DNA from: Xenopus tropicalis
Taxonomy: Eukaryota > Chordata > Amphibia > Anura > Pipidae
NCBI RefSeq assembly: GCF_000004195.4
Contig: NC_030683.2
Span: forward strand, 78,399,410 to 78,463,409
Direction: 5' to 3'
DNA length: 64,000 nt
This document shows, in pieces, positions 1 through 15,200 of this stretch (position 1 is the stretch's first letter; every line of letters starts with the position of its first letter). A program made the translations under genes and the position numbers. The notes under the pieces were generated by a model. That model saw nothing but the letters and a program-made list of their open reading frames with translations. It ran no database searches and was not told where the DNA came from.

Positions 1-3529
<3,529 letters not shown>

Positions 3530-3760
3530 CTAATATATGACAGCGTCTGTTTCTTATCTTCCAGCTGCTCCTCCGCTGCTATGAGTGACATCACCAAATC
3601 ACATGGCAGCAGGGGATCACGTGGTCTAGGCTCCAAAGCCTGGAAAACACAATAGGCAGCAGGAAAGCTACGGGAGGGTGTTCTGTGCGGTAGTGTCTCC
3701 TGTGTATGGCTTTCCCCCAGCACACAAGAGAGCAGGATTTGCAGCAATTGACTGCTATTT
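3530..3760 (-). promoter_or_regulatory. Candidate tlcd5 5' exon and promoter region
   Basis: On the minus strand this GC-richer stretch ends in a strong donor consensus (ATTAG|GTGAGTGAG at 3530). It contains an E-box CACGTG (3618-3623) and a near-CRE element TGACATCA (plus strand, about 3587-3594). Spliced to the acceptor at 2247 it gives ...ATTAG|CACCATGAGC, with the reading frame open through the junction. I see no TATA box, so the transcription start is not defined. It could be chance: the evidence is one good splice site plus local composition. Confidence 0.35.
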
Positions 3761-5031
3761 CTTTACCTCATGTCTCTGTTTTATAGGTTTAAAGCCCGTA
3801 TAATATATTTAAATATAATTTAGATCCTTATGCAGAACAAGTAGATATGGAAATAAATGATTTGCCCTGGTGCAGCTCTGCTTGTCTAGATACAAATATA
3901 TGGGTTTTTTTACTTACCACAACACTATGGGTTAAGTGCAGTTTTGATTGCAGTTGGTGTGTTTTTTTCCCTTTTATCCACCACAATTTCTGTCACCAGG
4001 GGAAGATACTCCTGATGCAATTGTAGTTATTGCATGAAAATGTATTTAGCTATTGCACTTGCATTCAATGCGGATCAGATGCAATTGCATTCATGCAGAT
4101 AAAAAATTGAAATGGAAGAAATAAATATTCTTTCTTTTGCTGGAATAGCAAGTGCTATCTAATTTAACAAAGTAAAACAAGTGGCCTATTTACCATGTAT
4201 TTTTTTTTTGTATTTTTGCCCTTTACTTGCCATCTCCAAGAGTTTTCCATTGTCCAGAAATTCTTAGTACCTGGCTGGGCACTTTTATGAGAAGCTGTTA
4301 CAGATGGCAACTACATAAAATTATAATAAAAAACATAAGTGGTTATTGTGGCCTTCAGTTCCCTTCTTTATAGACAGACTCACAAAAAAAAACAAATTCA
4401 TGTGCTGCTTGAGGTGGTGCAGGATGGAGGACAGAGTGCTCAAAAGCAAGACTGTCCTACCTAAAACAAGACATCTGGCCATTCTAGGAAGGCAACAGAG
4501 CCAACAATTACAACAATATGCGGGGAGCATGTGTCAACTAATGTAGCTTTAATGATTGCTATTTTTCTTTCAAATGACTATGGGGAAATGTGTGGTTCCA
4601 CAACTGCAATGCATTAAATGCAAGGCATACACCCCATAAATCTTGATAAAGGCCCTAGAACTTTGTGTAAATGGTGTTCCCCTGATTCAGAGCTTTCTAG
4701 ATAATGAGTTTCTGGATGAGGAATTCCATACATAAAATGCAGAGCTTTCAGGATAAAGGGTTGTATATATATATATTAGTCTGTAAGTGTCTGCACTCTT
4801 ACAAATGAAAGCAGGGTGCATGTATAAAATTATTGTTTACCCAGTACAGTGTACCAGCACTCTTTATATTATATAGTTCTGTGATAATGTGTGAACAACA
4901 TGGCATCTTTGGCCTGTTTTCTGCATTTTGTCCATCTATCATAAATGACTCCTATCTCTAATAGCATTTACGCTGTAATAAATAAACTGCCTACTTTGTG
5001 TTGCAGTTCTAGTGGGAGATTTTATTATAAA
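3761..5031. other. Intergenic, nothing firm
   Basis: AT-rich sequence without a supportable gene. Around 4690-4765 the wording (agagctttctagataatg, tttctggat) resembles a decayed end of the CAGGTATGGGA MITE family seen elsewhere in the window. A short TATATA run lies near 4765. Confidence 0.5.
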
Positions 5032-5956
5032 TGTAGGGACCCATAGGGTTAAGCTCCCTATGGCTTTATCCCCTACCTCTTCACACCTTTATTGTTATTG
5101 GGTAATAGCCCCTGTACTCAAGTTACAGTTTATACACTATTCCCCATAGGTCTATAAAGGTTGACCACTCCCCTTTCTGGAGGCTAATAAAGTGTCTAGC
5201 AGGAGGGAGTGGCTTCCTCTTTGGCTGCCACTGCTTTCAGGCATCAGTCCACTGAGCCTGGAGCACTAAGGCCCCAGTAGCATTTCATCTGATAAGTCGG
5301 GGACAGGGCCCCGTGAATGAGGAAAAGACAGCATAGCAGTATTTGTAATAGCACCCTCTAGGAGGTGTGAGATCAGTTAGACTTATTTAGCAAGGGCAGT
5401 CTTTAGCCCCATCCAGAATACTAGGAAAGGAGTAGTCTTCCTACTAGGCCTTTATTGCCTTATTGTAGGGACACAGAAGTGCTAGGGAATTAGGTTAGAA
5501 AATATGCCTTGCCCTACCTCTTGAAGAGAAGGGACTACGCCGGTGAGCTGCCTATACCTATCCTTCTGTTGGTGCTTTACCTACCCAACCTCTTGATGAG
5601 AAGGGATTACTAGGGAAGTATCATATTCCACCTGTTGCTCATTTGTGTATCGATTGTACTTCTGTATGCTGGTCTACCTCAACTCTTTGTGAGTATTTGC
5701 TGATCCCTGATTGATACATCATTGTCTTGGACAATAAAGCTTCATCTAGTTAATCTGCAAGAGCTCCTGGCATCCTATTCCTTTAATCTACTGCACAACA
5801 CCAGTGTGAGTTGTAGTTCTACTACACCATATAGCCCCAGACACAGCTTCCACTTAGGGGAGGCCCATCCTGGGAAAGGGGGTTGCATGTAACACATGCT
5901 CTAAGTCCAACTAGCCTGGTATATACCCCTAACTAGAGCCAAACAAGTGTTACACA
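5032..5956 (+). repeat. LTR-like block (possible solo LTR)
   Basis: The block starts TGTAGGGACC and ends AAGTGTTACA, giving the TGTA...TACA ends usual for LTRs. Inside are a TATA-like tctataaag, the AATAAA hexamer in ggacaataaagc, and promoter-like GC-rich segments. It is moderately GC-rich in AT-rich surroundings. I could not find matching target duplications: the bases before are ATAAA and those after are CATAT or TATTT. The assignment as a degenerate solo LTR is therefore tentative, and no coding part of a retroelement is present. Confidence 0.4.
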
Positions 5957-6458
5957 TATTTTACCAGTTACTTTTGAATTTAAATTTTAATTAATGGTAA
6001 TTAGCCTATTGATGCTGTGTGCCAAGGGAACCCTGGAGCTACCATTTGGTCAGGAAGTGGGGGAAGCTCCAGAGTTACCCTGCGTCAATAGGCACAGCAA
6101 TGGAAGGCAGGAAGGACTGAGCGGCGCCCATCACAACTATAAGGAATGTGAGGAGTCCAGTTTGACCTAAGTACCTTTAATAAAAGAGGTATTATACGCA
6201 ACTGACCGGAGAAAATTTGCAGAACTACAATTGCACTTGCTTTTGGAAATGACCCCTATTATATTACATAGTGTGGAAGTTTTTTTATACACAATTAATA
6301 GAAGAATTGTATGAAATTTCACCGACCTAGAGATCATTATACAAAACTGGAAGATTATTCTACAGATTTCCATAATTCACTACTGTATTCTGTAGCAAAA
6401 TAAATATCAATAAACATCACTTATGGTTTTTAAAATTCTGTTCTTTTTCATTCTCAGT
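5957..6458. other. Intergenic, nothing recognised
   Basis: I see no gene or named repeat here. The sequence is AT-rich, with one GC-richer patch near 6030-6130. Confidence 0.5.
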
Positions 6459-6788
6459 ACAGGTATCGGACCCCTTATCCGGAAACCCGTTATCCAGAAA
6501 GCTCCGAATTACGGAATGCCCGTCTCCCATAGACTCCATTTTAATCAAATAATTCAGAATTTTAAAACTGATTTCCTTTTTCTATGTAGAAATAAAACAG
6601 AACCTTGTAATTGATTCCAACTAAGATATAATTAATCCTTATTGGATGCAAAACAATCCTATTGGGTTTAATCAATGTTTTATTGATTTTTTAGTAGACT
6701 TAAGGTATTGAGATCCAAATTACGGAAAGACCCCTTATCCGGAACACCCTTGGTCCTGAGCATTCTGGATAATGGGTCCTATACCTGT
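6459..6788. mobile_element. MITE, CAGGTATGGGA terminal-repeat family
   Basis: The ends are inverted copies: acaggtatcggaccccttat on the left and ...gggtcctatacctgt on the right. TA flanks the CAGG...CCTG ends on both sides, so the target duplication is probably TA. The inside has the same word order (ttatcc-gaaa, aattacgga, cctattgggttta) as other copies near 24945, 29007, 30733, 40408 and 51283. There is no coding capacity. TA targets suggest mobilisation by a Tc1/mariner-type transposase, but that is inference. Confidence 0.8.
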
Positions 6789-7105
6789 ATCTGATTTTCT
6801 AATACAGAATTTAACTTGTTGATTACTTAGCCCTTGGTCTCTTGCAAGGATTTCTTATTAAACTTTCTGAGTAGCCTTTTAGCTGCCTGTCAATTAAATG
6901 GTTTAAGAGATCATCAGCGTTGTCTGTATCATATAAACTGACTGTAAGGTATGCTTTTAAGTGTGTGGATAGGATGCCAGCTGCACAACAGTAATTCCCA
7001 CACTAGGTTTTTAAATACCTTGGATAATACCTACCAATATGAGATCTAAAAAAAAATGTGTGACTAATGGGTCATGGTGAAAGTCAAATTAAGATAGTTA
7101 TTATG

Positions 7106-7530
7106 TTAAAGGAACAGTAACACCAAAAAATGAAAGTGTATAAAAGTAACTAAAATATAATGTGCTGCTGCCCTGCACTGGTAAAAGTTGTGTGTTTACT
7201 TCAGAAAGTCTACTATAATTTATATAGATAAGCTGCTATGTAGCCATGGAGGCAGCCATTCAAAGGAGAAAAGGCACAGGCACATAGCAGATAACAGATA
7301 AAACACTATTGTATTCTACAGATCTTATCTGTTACCTGCTATGTAACCTGTGCCTTTTCTCCTTTTTTCCAGCTTGAATGGCTGCCCCCGTGGCTACACA
7401 GCAGCTTATTATATAAATTATAGTAGTGTTACTGTAGCAAACACACCAGTTTTACCAGTGCAGGGCAACAGTGCATTATATTTTTATTACTTTAAAGCTC
7501 TTTCATTTTTTGGTGTTACTGTTCCTTTAA
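7106..7530. mobile_element. T2-type fold-back MITE
   Basis: The element is bounded by TTAA at 7106-7109 and 7527-7530 and begins TTAAAGGAACAGTAACACC. Its right end is the reverse complement of this. The two halves are inverted copies over most of the length, for example ggcagccattcaaaggagaa against ttctcctttttt...gaatggctgcc, so a single strand could fold into one long hairpin. The TTAAAGGRR start and TTAA target match the Xenopus T2 MITE family. It has no coding capacity. Confidence 0.85.
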
Positions 7531-9217
7531 ATGTTCATTTACAGCTCAAGAGTCACCTGAAAAAAATCTTTATATAGAGAGCATACCATATCATGTGGTC
7601 ACAAAATCTCCAAAAATTTAAAACTGTACCCACCATCCCATAAGGAGGGAGACACATCAGGGTGCAAAATACTAAGACATGATGGCATCTGGGTGACATG
7701 AAGATGGAGAAGCTTTGGGATTCTCCTTAGTGATTGGATTTTCTTGCAAGTTTATATATCCTATTGATTCTCAACACAGATATTTGTGCCAACAATTTCA
7801 TGCAAAATGGGGGATGGGGGTGACATGGAAGTTGGTCAGGAAGGTAAGCACAAATGTGAAGCTATTTCTTGTTTCCTGAATCTTCCTTGCTTTCCAAAAC
7901 AAATGGTTCATAAGAGTTTTCCTACAGGACACAGAAGTCGAAACAATCCACTTTGTAAATAGTATAGTTGCAAGGTAAGGAACTGAGCAAAAAAGGCCCC
8001 AAATAAAAAGCTATTCATATGGACCATCAGATATACAGTATTTAAGTTGGAAATGAAGCACCGATGGCAAAATTATAATTCTCATCTAAACCCAATAAAG
8101 GAGGCATATATGCTATCTCTTAGAATTAGAGAGACACAGATTGTTATTTTATTTAAAGCACCATTACATTTTGCAGTGCTGTGCAACAGGAGGGTACATA
8201 CATCAAACATACAGATCACATTAAATTATCACTGATACAGGCGGTAAAGAGGGTTCTTATTGTTGCTTACAGTCTAAAAGCAGGAGGGGAGGAGAGAAGT
8301 CAAAGGCTTTGGCAAGGTCAGGAATTAGCTGAATGAGACATATGGCACTCAGTATTACACTTAGCATGTGGCAGTGCCCAATTTGTAATTTGCTTATTCA
8401 TGGCAGTGATATACTGATTGGGAATGCAATCTTTATGATGCAAAAAGGACCCTAAAAAATTACACATACCAACATGGCATATTCATAAATAAATGTATGC
8501 TAGCAGTGGCTACATCAAACAGGGAAATGATGGGTGACATAATTCATGTGGTTTTATGGCTCATATGACTTTCCTAATTAGAAAATTAATTTATTCAATA
8601 TAGATCTCTCTCACATAAAGAAACATTTATAGCAAAGACTGTAAGTGTTTGGAAATACAACATAACAGCACACTTGGCTCAGATAGTATAAGAAAAATAT
8701 CAGAACCATTTATAATGCATTAAAGGCAAAAAAGATTTGGCTGCTGTCTCTGTAGTGATCATGCTACATTTATAAAAAGGGCCCTTTAGGCATATGGCAA
8801 AAGGGTGTTGGGGGCTGAGCTAAGTCAATATTATATATTGACACCCTGCAAACAAGTGGCAATACTTTATCTACAACAATAAATTGATCAGTTGTGCAGG
8901 GTAATTTCACTGTGATCTGTAGACATTTATCTCATGCACTGTTACAGTGCATCCTGATATCAGTTCTCAGGATGTTTAAATATTTGTGCCATAGTCTTAG
9001 TCAGGGGCATAAAAAAAAGATGAAGCAGACCTTGCAACTGCTGGGGCGGGGCCAGTGGGGCATAAATGATAAGCAGTTCCAATGTTTATAAAAAATGCCT
9101 AGGGCACAGGGGGCATATGATCCACTTTTCCCTCCCTTGGTGTTGTTGCAGTTGCCATGGGGAGTTGAACCTGATGCATTTGCGATGTAAATTGGACACT
9201 GTGTTGCTTAGGCAGGC
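7531..9217. other. Intergenic, nothing recognised
   Basis: AT-rich DNA with only short chance reading frames. I see no inverted terminal repeats, tandem arrays or RNA genes here. Confidence 0.5.
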
Positions 9218-9527
9218 CTAAGAGAAGCGGATATACGCTTCATCTGTCTTCGCCCTTACACTGCAATATAAGTGCCAATTCCCAAGTAGGGAGTTATGTG
9301 AGTGCTCTCTAAGAGGTAGTCTTGGGTTTAGTTCTGAAGAAAATGAGGGAGGTGTCTCTTTGGAGGAATTCAGGGATGGCATTCCAAATATAAGGTGCTG
9401 CAAGGCAGAAAGATTTGAGGCAGGTAACATCTGTAGTAGTGGGGTGTGTGGTAAGTAAAAAAACCCTTTTATCACATGTTTGGAGAGTTGCTATTCCCCC
9501 AACACTTTTAAATTGTTTATTTTGCAC
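9218..9527 (-). pseudogene. Fragment of a LINE reverse transcriptase C-terminus
   Basis: A minus-strand frame contains SFCLAAPYIWNAIPEFLQRD followed by SLIFFRTKPKT. This matches the general pattern SFxxAAPxLWNxLPxxLR...SLxxFKxxLKT found at the C-terminal end of many non-LTR retrotransposon ORF2 proteins. No upstream reverse transcriptase motif is visible, so this is a 5'-truncated remnant. The clade cannot be assigned from so short a piece. Confidence 0.45.
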
Positions 9528-11249
9528 CAGCTACTAGTTTAGTTCATGTTTATATGTATTGCTTTTAGACATGTTCTTCCTGGATCACCATACCATACCA
9601 TGTATATAATCCAGGAAGTGATCAGTATATAGCTGCTATGTTTAGAGTACTCCATCCAGAGTAATCTTACCCCATTCAGCCTTTTTGGTAGATATTACTA
9701 ATTCCCAGTTCTGGTGCACCAATATAAATAGTGATTTTTCTATTTGTACCTTTATTCAAGTTTATGACTTAGTATGTGCAGTCACCTCATGGCACTGCTA
9801 CATCTGTTCTTTCCTGGGCATCTAGGTCTTACTCTTACACAGATGCCTCTTATTTTTATGCTGTCATTAATCACAGTGTGTTATGTACTTTGCCATGCTA
9901 TAATATACTGTGCACTTTTAGTAAGCACTCTTTTGTTAGTGAAGCATACAAATCAGGTCTCAGTGAGGATGAAGGAAGGAGTTTAGCTGCATGTCAAGCT
10001 ACACACAACCTCAGGGTAACACATAGTGAGGACAGAACACAAGCATTACAGTTATTACAAAAATGGTGTGATACTACAACATTAAGAAAAAAAATTGCAG
10101 GTAAATGCACGTGTAATGTCAAGCATGCCTGTGACTGACACATTGCTAGATTGGCAATTAAAATTGTTATAAATCCCAAAAAGACTTTGGCTGAGTGTGA
10201 CCTCTTGCCTCCTAGTCATTATAAAGCCAGTAAAAATGTTTCATGAAAATTGTTTTCTGGAACTGCAACATAGGTTTTGTTTTTAGCTAATGTTTTTCTG
10301 AAATAAGTCCAGTAAATGAAAATCAATATATTTGTTTAACTAAAGCAGTCTTACCAACAGATTTGTATTTAGTATTCATTAAAAGCAGCTTTTACAATCA
10401 TTTCTTCAGGCCTAAAAAAATAGCTCTAGTATGCAAGTAGCTTATTAAAGGCTATAAACTTGTGTCAAAATTTTGCAGATATTGATAATATAAAGAACAA
10501 GACACTGTTCCTATGCAAAAACAAGAGAAAGTAACAAAGGAAGAATATGATAATGCTTGTAACCAAAATCTGTTTATTAAAATCCAATTAACCTTAAAAA
10601 AATTGATGCCATATTCCAGCAATGCATCAGAAAATATAAAACACATAATATAGCACCTGGAGACTTAAATGCAACAGTGGCAAAAGTGCAAAAAATTCAC
10701 AAGGTTTACAAATATATAATGCCTAACTGAGAAGTACGTGTGCTAAATGGATCAACATTATCCATAAGTCACCAGAAAATGCACAGAGTATATATGAAAA
10801 ATATAACATACAATGATACAAATTAAATAGGGAAAAAGATTGCGCCACTTGTGGAAAAAATAAACTAACGCGGCCCTCCATTTTACCTAAGTTTTAAATA
10901 TTTTACTCTATTGAGCATACACTCGTCCTCACTCTGCCAAGAGACACCTGGAAAAAGTAAGATAGACAGTGGAAAGTTATCAGCTATCAGCTTGAATTCA
11001 CTGGAGGGGTGACATACATATTGGCACTCCCCATTAAATTCAGCTCTTACTTGTCTTTGGAGTCCTCAAAGAGTATGGATCCAAATGCATTTCACTAAAA
11101 AATATTGTTTCTTTTCTGGGGCCTGACCCATAGAGGTTACACCACTGCAATGAATTATACTGTCTCTTTAATATTCTGTCTCTTTAATTTCCTAACCTAA
11201 AATATTTCCCTTACTCCGATAGCATTTTTTTTCATGCAAGCTAGTATAC
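9528..11249. other. Intergenic, nothing recognised
   Basis: Two overlapping frames of 70 and 120 codons near 9776 show no family resemblance and look like chance. No other structure was seen. Confidence 0.5.
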
Positions 11250-11469
11250 TTAAAGAATAAGTAAACCTTTTTTTCTATTATTAAAATTACTCTAAACAGT
11301 TTCCCAGATTGCCTACCTTTGTCCCTCTGTTCTTTCTGACCTGGTTGCTGAGTTACAAACTACTCGAGTCCTCTCCTTCCTTGTGCAGTGTGAAGCTCTC
11401 TAAAGTGTAGAGAATAGTAGTCTAAGGCTAAATATATGATTTGTTTTTTAACATTTACATCTCCTTTAA
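11250..11469. mobile_element. Short T2-like MITE
   Basis: The block begins TTAAAGAATAAGTAAACC and ends ACATCTCCTTTAA, whose reverse complement is TTAAAGGAGATG. TTAA lies at both ends, which fits a small T2-family element of about 220 bp. Its right-hand TTAA is the insertion point of the piggyBac-type element that follows. Confidence 0.55.
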
Positions 11470-11471
11470 CT

Positions 11472-11729
11472 CTTTTACTGCCAAGCACGTATGGCATACG
11501 TGCTGGCAGTAAAAGGGCTTAAACGCCAACGACGTGTCTCATACGTCGTTGGCGTTTAAGCGCTGCCCTCTGCAGCGGCGGCATGTGCCGCCGCTGCAGA
11601 GGGCTTCTTACAATGACAGCCCCCCTGGGCAATGTGCCAGGGGGGCTGTCATCAGGGTCCTGCGAGCCGATCGCTCGCAGGACCCTCCAGGAAGCAGCAG
11701 ATGCAATCGCATCGCATCTGCTGCTTCCT
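11472..11729. repeat. Six consecutive hairpins at the transposon left end
   Basis: Six inverted repeats follow each other with almost no gap. Arms are: 11472-11493 with 11495-11515 (one bulge); 11518-11535 with 11543-11560 (18 of 18 paired); 11565-11583 with 11586-11604 (19 of 19); 11613-11628 with 11637-11652 (16 of 16); 11654-11666 with 11674-11686 (13 of 13); 11689-11704 with 11714-11729 (16 of 16). They differ in sequence, so this is not a tandem repeat of one hairpin. The first hairpin contains the terminal inverted repeat itself. Confidence 0.9.
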
Positions 11730-11805
11730 GCTTCCTCCCTCTCCCCCAGCGCCGGCCCAAATGAGGAAGGAGGCGATCGGTCTTCAGGAACAGGTAAGGA
11801 CTTTT

Positions 11806-12060
11806 TTTTTTATTGCATTTACACACTTTTACACACTTATACACACATTTACATACATTTATACACACTTACATACATTTACACACACTTACAGCACACA
11901 TTTTAGCATTTTTTTTTTTTTTCATTTTTCACACTTTTATACACTTATTTACACTCATATACACACTTACACACTATCACACAACTTTTACACATGTACA
12001 CACATGTATACACAAACACTTTGGTTTTTTTTTGTTTTGCTTTTTTTTTTTTTTTTTTTT
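11806..12060 (+). repeat. Simple-sequence tract (TTTACACAC-like, then poly-T)
   Basis: Low-complexity sequence of tttacacactt, tatacacaca and tttacatac words, followed by T runs up to about 20 bases. It lies between the hairpin cluster and the tandem array. Overlapping frames rich in H, T and Y come from this repeat and are not genes. Confidence 0.85.
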
Positions 12061-12254
12061 CATTTTACCACTTTGTTTTTATTTTCTTTTACCTAAAAAC
12101 TGTTTATTTTGACAGCGTAACTATTGGATCAGATATTCTGGCCACTAATTACACTGTCATGTAACTTATTTTGTTGTTTCACTGATTTGCACAATTTTTG
12201 TGGTTTTATCACATTTTATCCCTATATAAGTGTTCCTGATCTGTTTTTAGCGTA

Positions 12255-15200
12255 GCTTTGCCAGGTGTAACTTTGGTGTACAAAAATAACTTTGCCTATT
12301 TTGAATTCATCAGAATGTGTACTTTCCAAAAATATATGGTTTTCTGGGGGTCACTGTATAGTTAGGGGGGGTTACTGCACATAATACACTGACAGGGGGC
12401 TCTGTGTGCAAAAGCTGAGCTGGCAGGCGAGAAATCCTTATGCGCTATTTTCATTTAGGGTTCAGTACATACCGCAGACTTTGGTATATCTATGCATATT
12501 GGGCATCAATCTGTTCAGTAGACCTCTGGTGTTCCTATTTGGGGTGACTTGCCTTTGTACGCAAGAAATTGTGAGAGATAAATGCGGCAAATTGCAACAT
12601 TTTTAGGCGATTTTCTGAAATGTCATAAAAACCGATAACTTTAGGAAAGCTTTGCGGCTTGGTACTTTGGTGTAGAAAGGACTCTTTACCTTTGTTGGAT
12701 TTGTCAGAATGTGTACTTTCCAAAAATATATGGTTTTGTGGGGGTCTCTGTATAGTTAGGGGAAGTTTTGGCACATAATACACTGACAGGGGGCTCTGTG
12801 TGCAAAAGCTGAGCTGGCAGGCGAGAAATCCTTATGCGCTATTTTCATTTAGGGTTCAGTACATACTGCAGACTTTGGTATATCTATGCATATTGGGCAT
12901 CAAACTGTTCAGTAGGCCTCTGGTGTTCCTATTTGGGGTGACTTGCCTTTGTACGCAAGAAATTGTGTGAGATAAATGCGACAAATTGCAACATTTTTAG
13001 GCGATTTTCTGAAATGTCATAAAAACCAATAACTTTAGGAAAGCTCTGCAGATTGGTACTTTGGTGTAGAAAGGACTCTTTACCCTTGTTGGATTTGTCA
13101 GAATGTGTACTTTCCAAAAATATATGGTTTTGTGGGGGATCTGTATAGTTAGGGGAAGTTTTGGCACATAATACACTGACAGGGGGCTCTGTGTGCAAAA
13201 GCTGAGCTGGCAGGCGAGAAATCCTTATGCGCTATTTTCATTTAGGGTTCAGTACATACCGCAGACTTTGGTATATCTATGCATATTGGGCATCAAACTG
13301 TTCAGTAGACCTCTGGTGTTCCTTTTTGGGGTGATTTGTCTTTATCTGATCTTTATCAAGAAATTGTGAGAGATAAATGCGGCAAATTGCAACATTTTTA
13401 TGCGATTTTCGAAAATGTCATATAAATCTGCAAACTTAGGAAAGCTTTACAGCTTGGTACTTTGTAGCAATAAGAAATATTTACCCATTATAGATTCGGG
13501 GGGATGTGTATTTTCCAAAAATATATGGCTTTCTGGGGTGAATGTACTTTTTTTGTAGCATTATCCCACATAAAGGATGTAAATGTGTTGATTTTGCAGG
13601 AGCTGAAATGATAGATCATATGGGGGTATGTTCCCATTGGGGCCCCTACATGCCACATACTTAGGTAAACCTATACATATTGGGCATCAAACTGTTCAGT
13701 GGACCCCTGGCGTTCAAATTTAGGGTGTTTTATCTTGGTACCTAACACTATGTGGGAGATAAGATGCTGCAAAGTGGAAGCTTTGAGGGGATTTTTGGAA
13801 ATGTCATCAAAATTGCTAACTTTAGAAAAGCTGTGCGGCTTGGTACTTTGGAGTAGAAAGACATGGGTACCCATTTTAGATTCGGGGGAATGTGTACTTT
13901 CCAAAAATATATGACTTTCTGGGGTGAGCGTACTTTTTTGTAGCTTTATCCCACATATAATGATGTAAATGTGTTGATTTTGCATGAGCTGAAATGACAG
14001 AAATGACAGTATATATGGGGGTATGTTCACATTGGGGCCCCTACATGCCACATACTTAGGTAAACCTATACATATTGGGCATCAAACTGTTCAGTGGACC
14101 CCTGGCGTTCAAATTCAGGGTGTTTTATCTTGGTACCTAATGCTATGTGGGAGATAAGATGCTTCAAAATGGAAGCTTTGAGGGGATTTTTGGAAATGTC
14201 ATCAAAATTGCTAACTTTAGAAAAGCTGTGCGGCTTGGTACTTTGGAGTAGAAAGACATGGGTACCCATTTTAGATTCGGGGGAATGTGTACTTTCCAAA
14301 AATATATGGCTTTCTGGGGTGAGCGTACTTTTTTGTAGCTTTATCTCACATATAATGATGTAAATGTGTTGATTTTGCAGGAGCTGAAATGACAGAAATG
14401 ACAGTATATATGGGGGTATGTTCACATTCGGGCCCCTACATGCCACATACTTGGGTAAACCTATACATATTGGGCATCAAACTGTTCAGTGGACCCCTGG
14501 TGTTCAAATTCAGGGTGTTTTATCTTGGTACCTAATGCTATGTGGGAGATAAGATGCTGCAAAGTGGAAGCTTTGAGGGGATTTTTGGAAATGTCATCAA
14601 AATTGCTAACTTTAGAAAAGCTGTGCGGCTTGGTACTTTGGAGTAGAAAGACATGGGTACCCATTTTAGATTCGGGGGAATGTGTACTTTCCAAAAATAT
14701 ATGACTTTCTGGGGTGAGCGTACTTTTTTGTAGCTTTATCCCACATATAATGATGTAAATGTGTTGATTTTGCAGGAGCTGAAATGACAGAAATGACAGT
14801 ATATATGGGGGTATGTTCACATTGGGGCCCCTACATGCCACATACTTAGGTAAACCTATACATATTGGGCATCAAACTGTTCAGTGGACCCCTGGCGTTC
14901 AAATTCAGGGTGTTTTATCTTGGTACCTAATGCTATGTGGGAGATAAGATGCTTCAAAATGGAAGTTTTGAGGGGATTTTTGGAAATGTCATCAAAATTG
15001 CTAACTTTAGAAAAGCTGTGCGGCTTGGTACTTTGGAGTAGAAAGACATGGGTACCCATTTTAGATTCGGGGGAATGTGTACTTTCCAAAAATATATGGC
15101 TTTCTGGGGTGAGCGTACTTTTTTGTAGCTTTATCTCACATATAATGATGTAAATGTGTTGATTTTGCAGGAGCTGAAATGACAGAAATGACAGTATATA

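Noticed and set aside
9774..10179. Overlapping 70-, 120- and 61-codon frames
   Set aside because: No recognisable family, no splice sites or promoter, and frames overlap on both strands.
11583..12112. Frames of 99 to 154 codons rich in His, Thr and Tyr
   Set aside because: They translate the hairpin cluster and the TTTACACAC/poly-T simple sequence.
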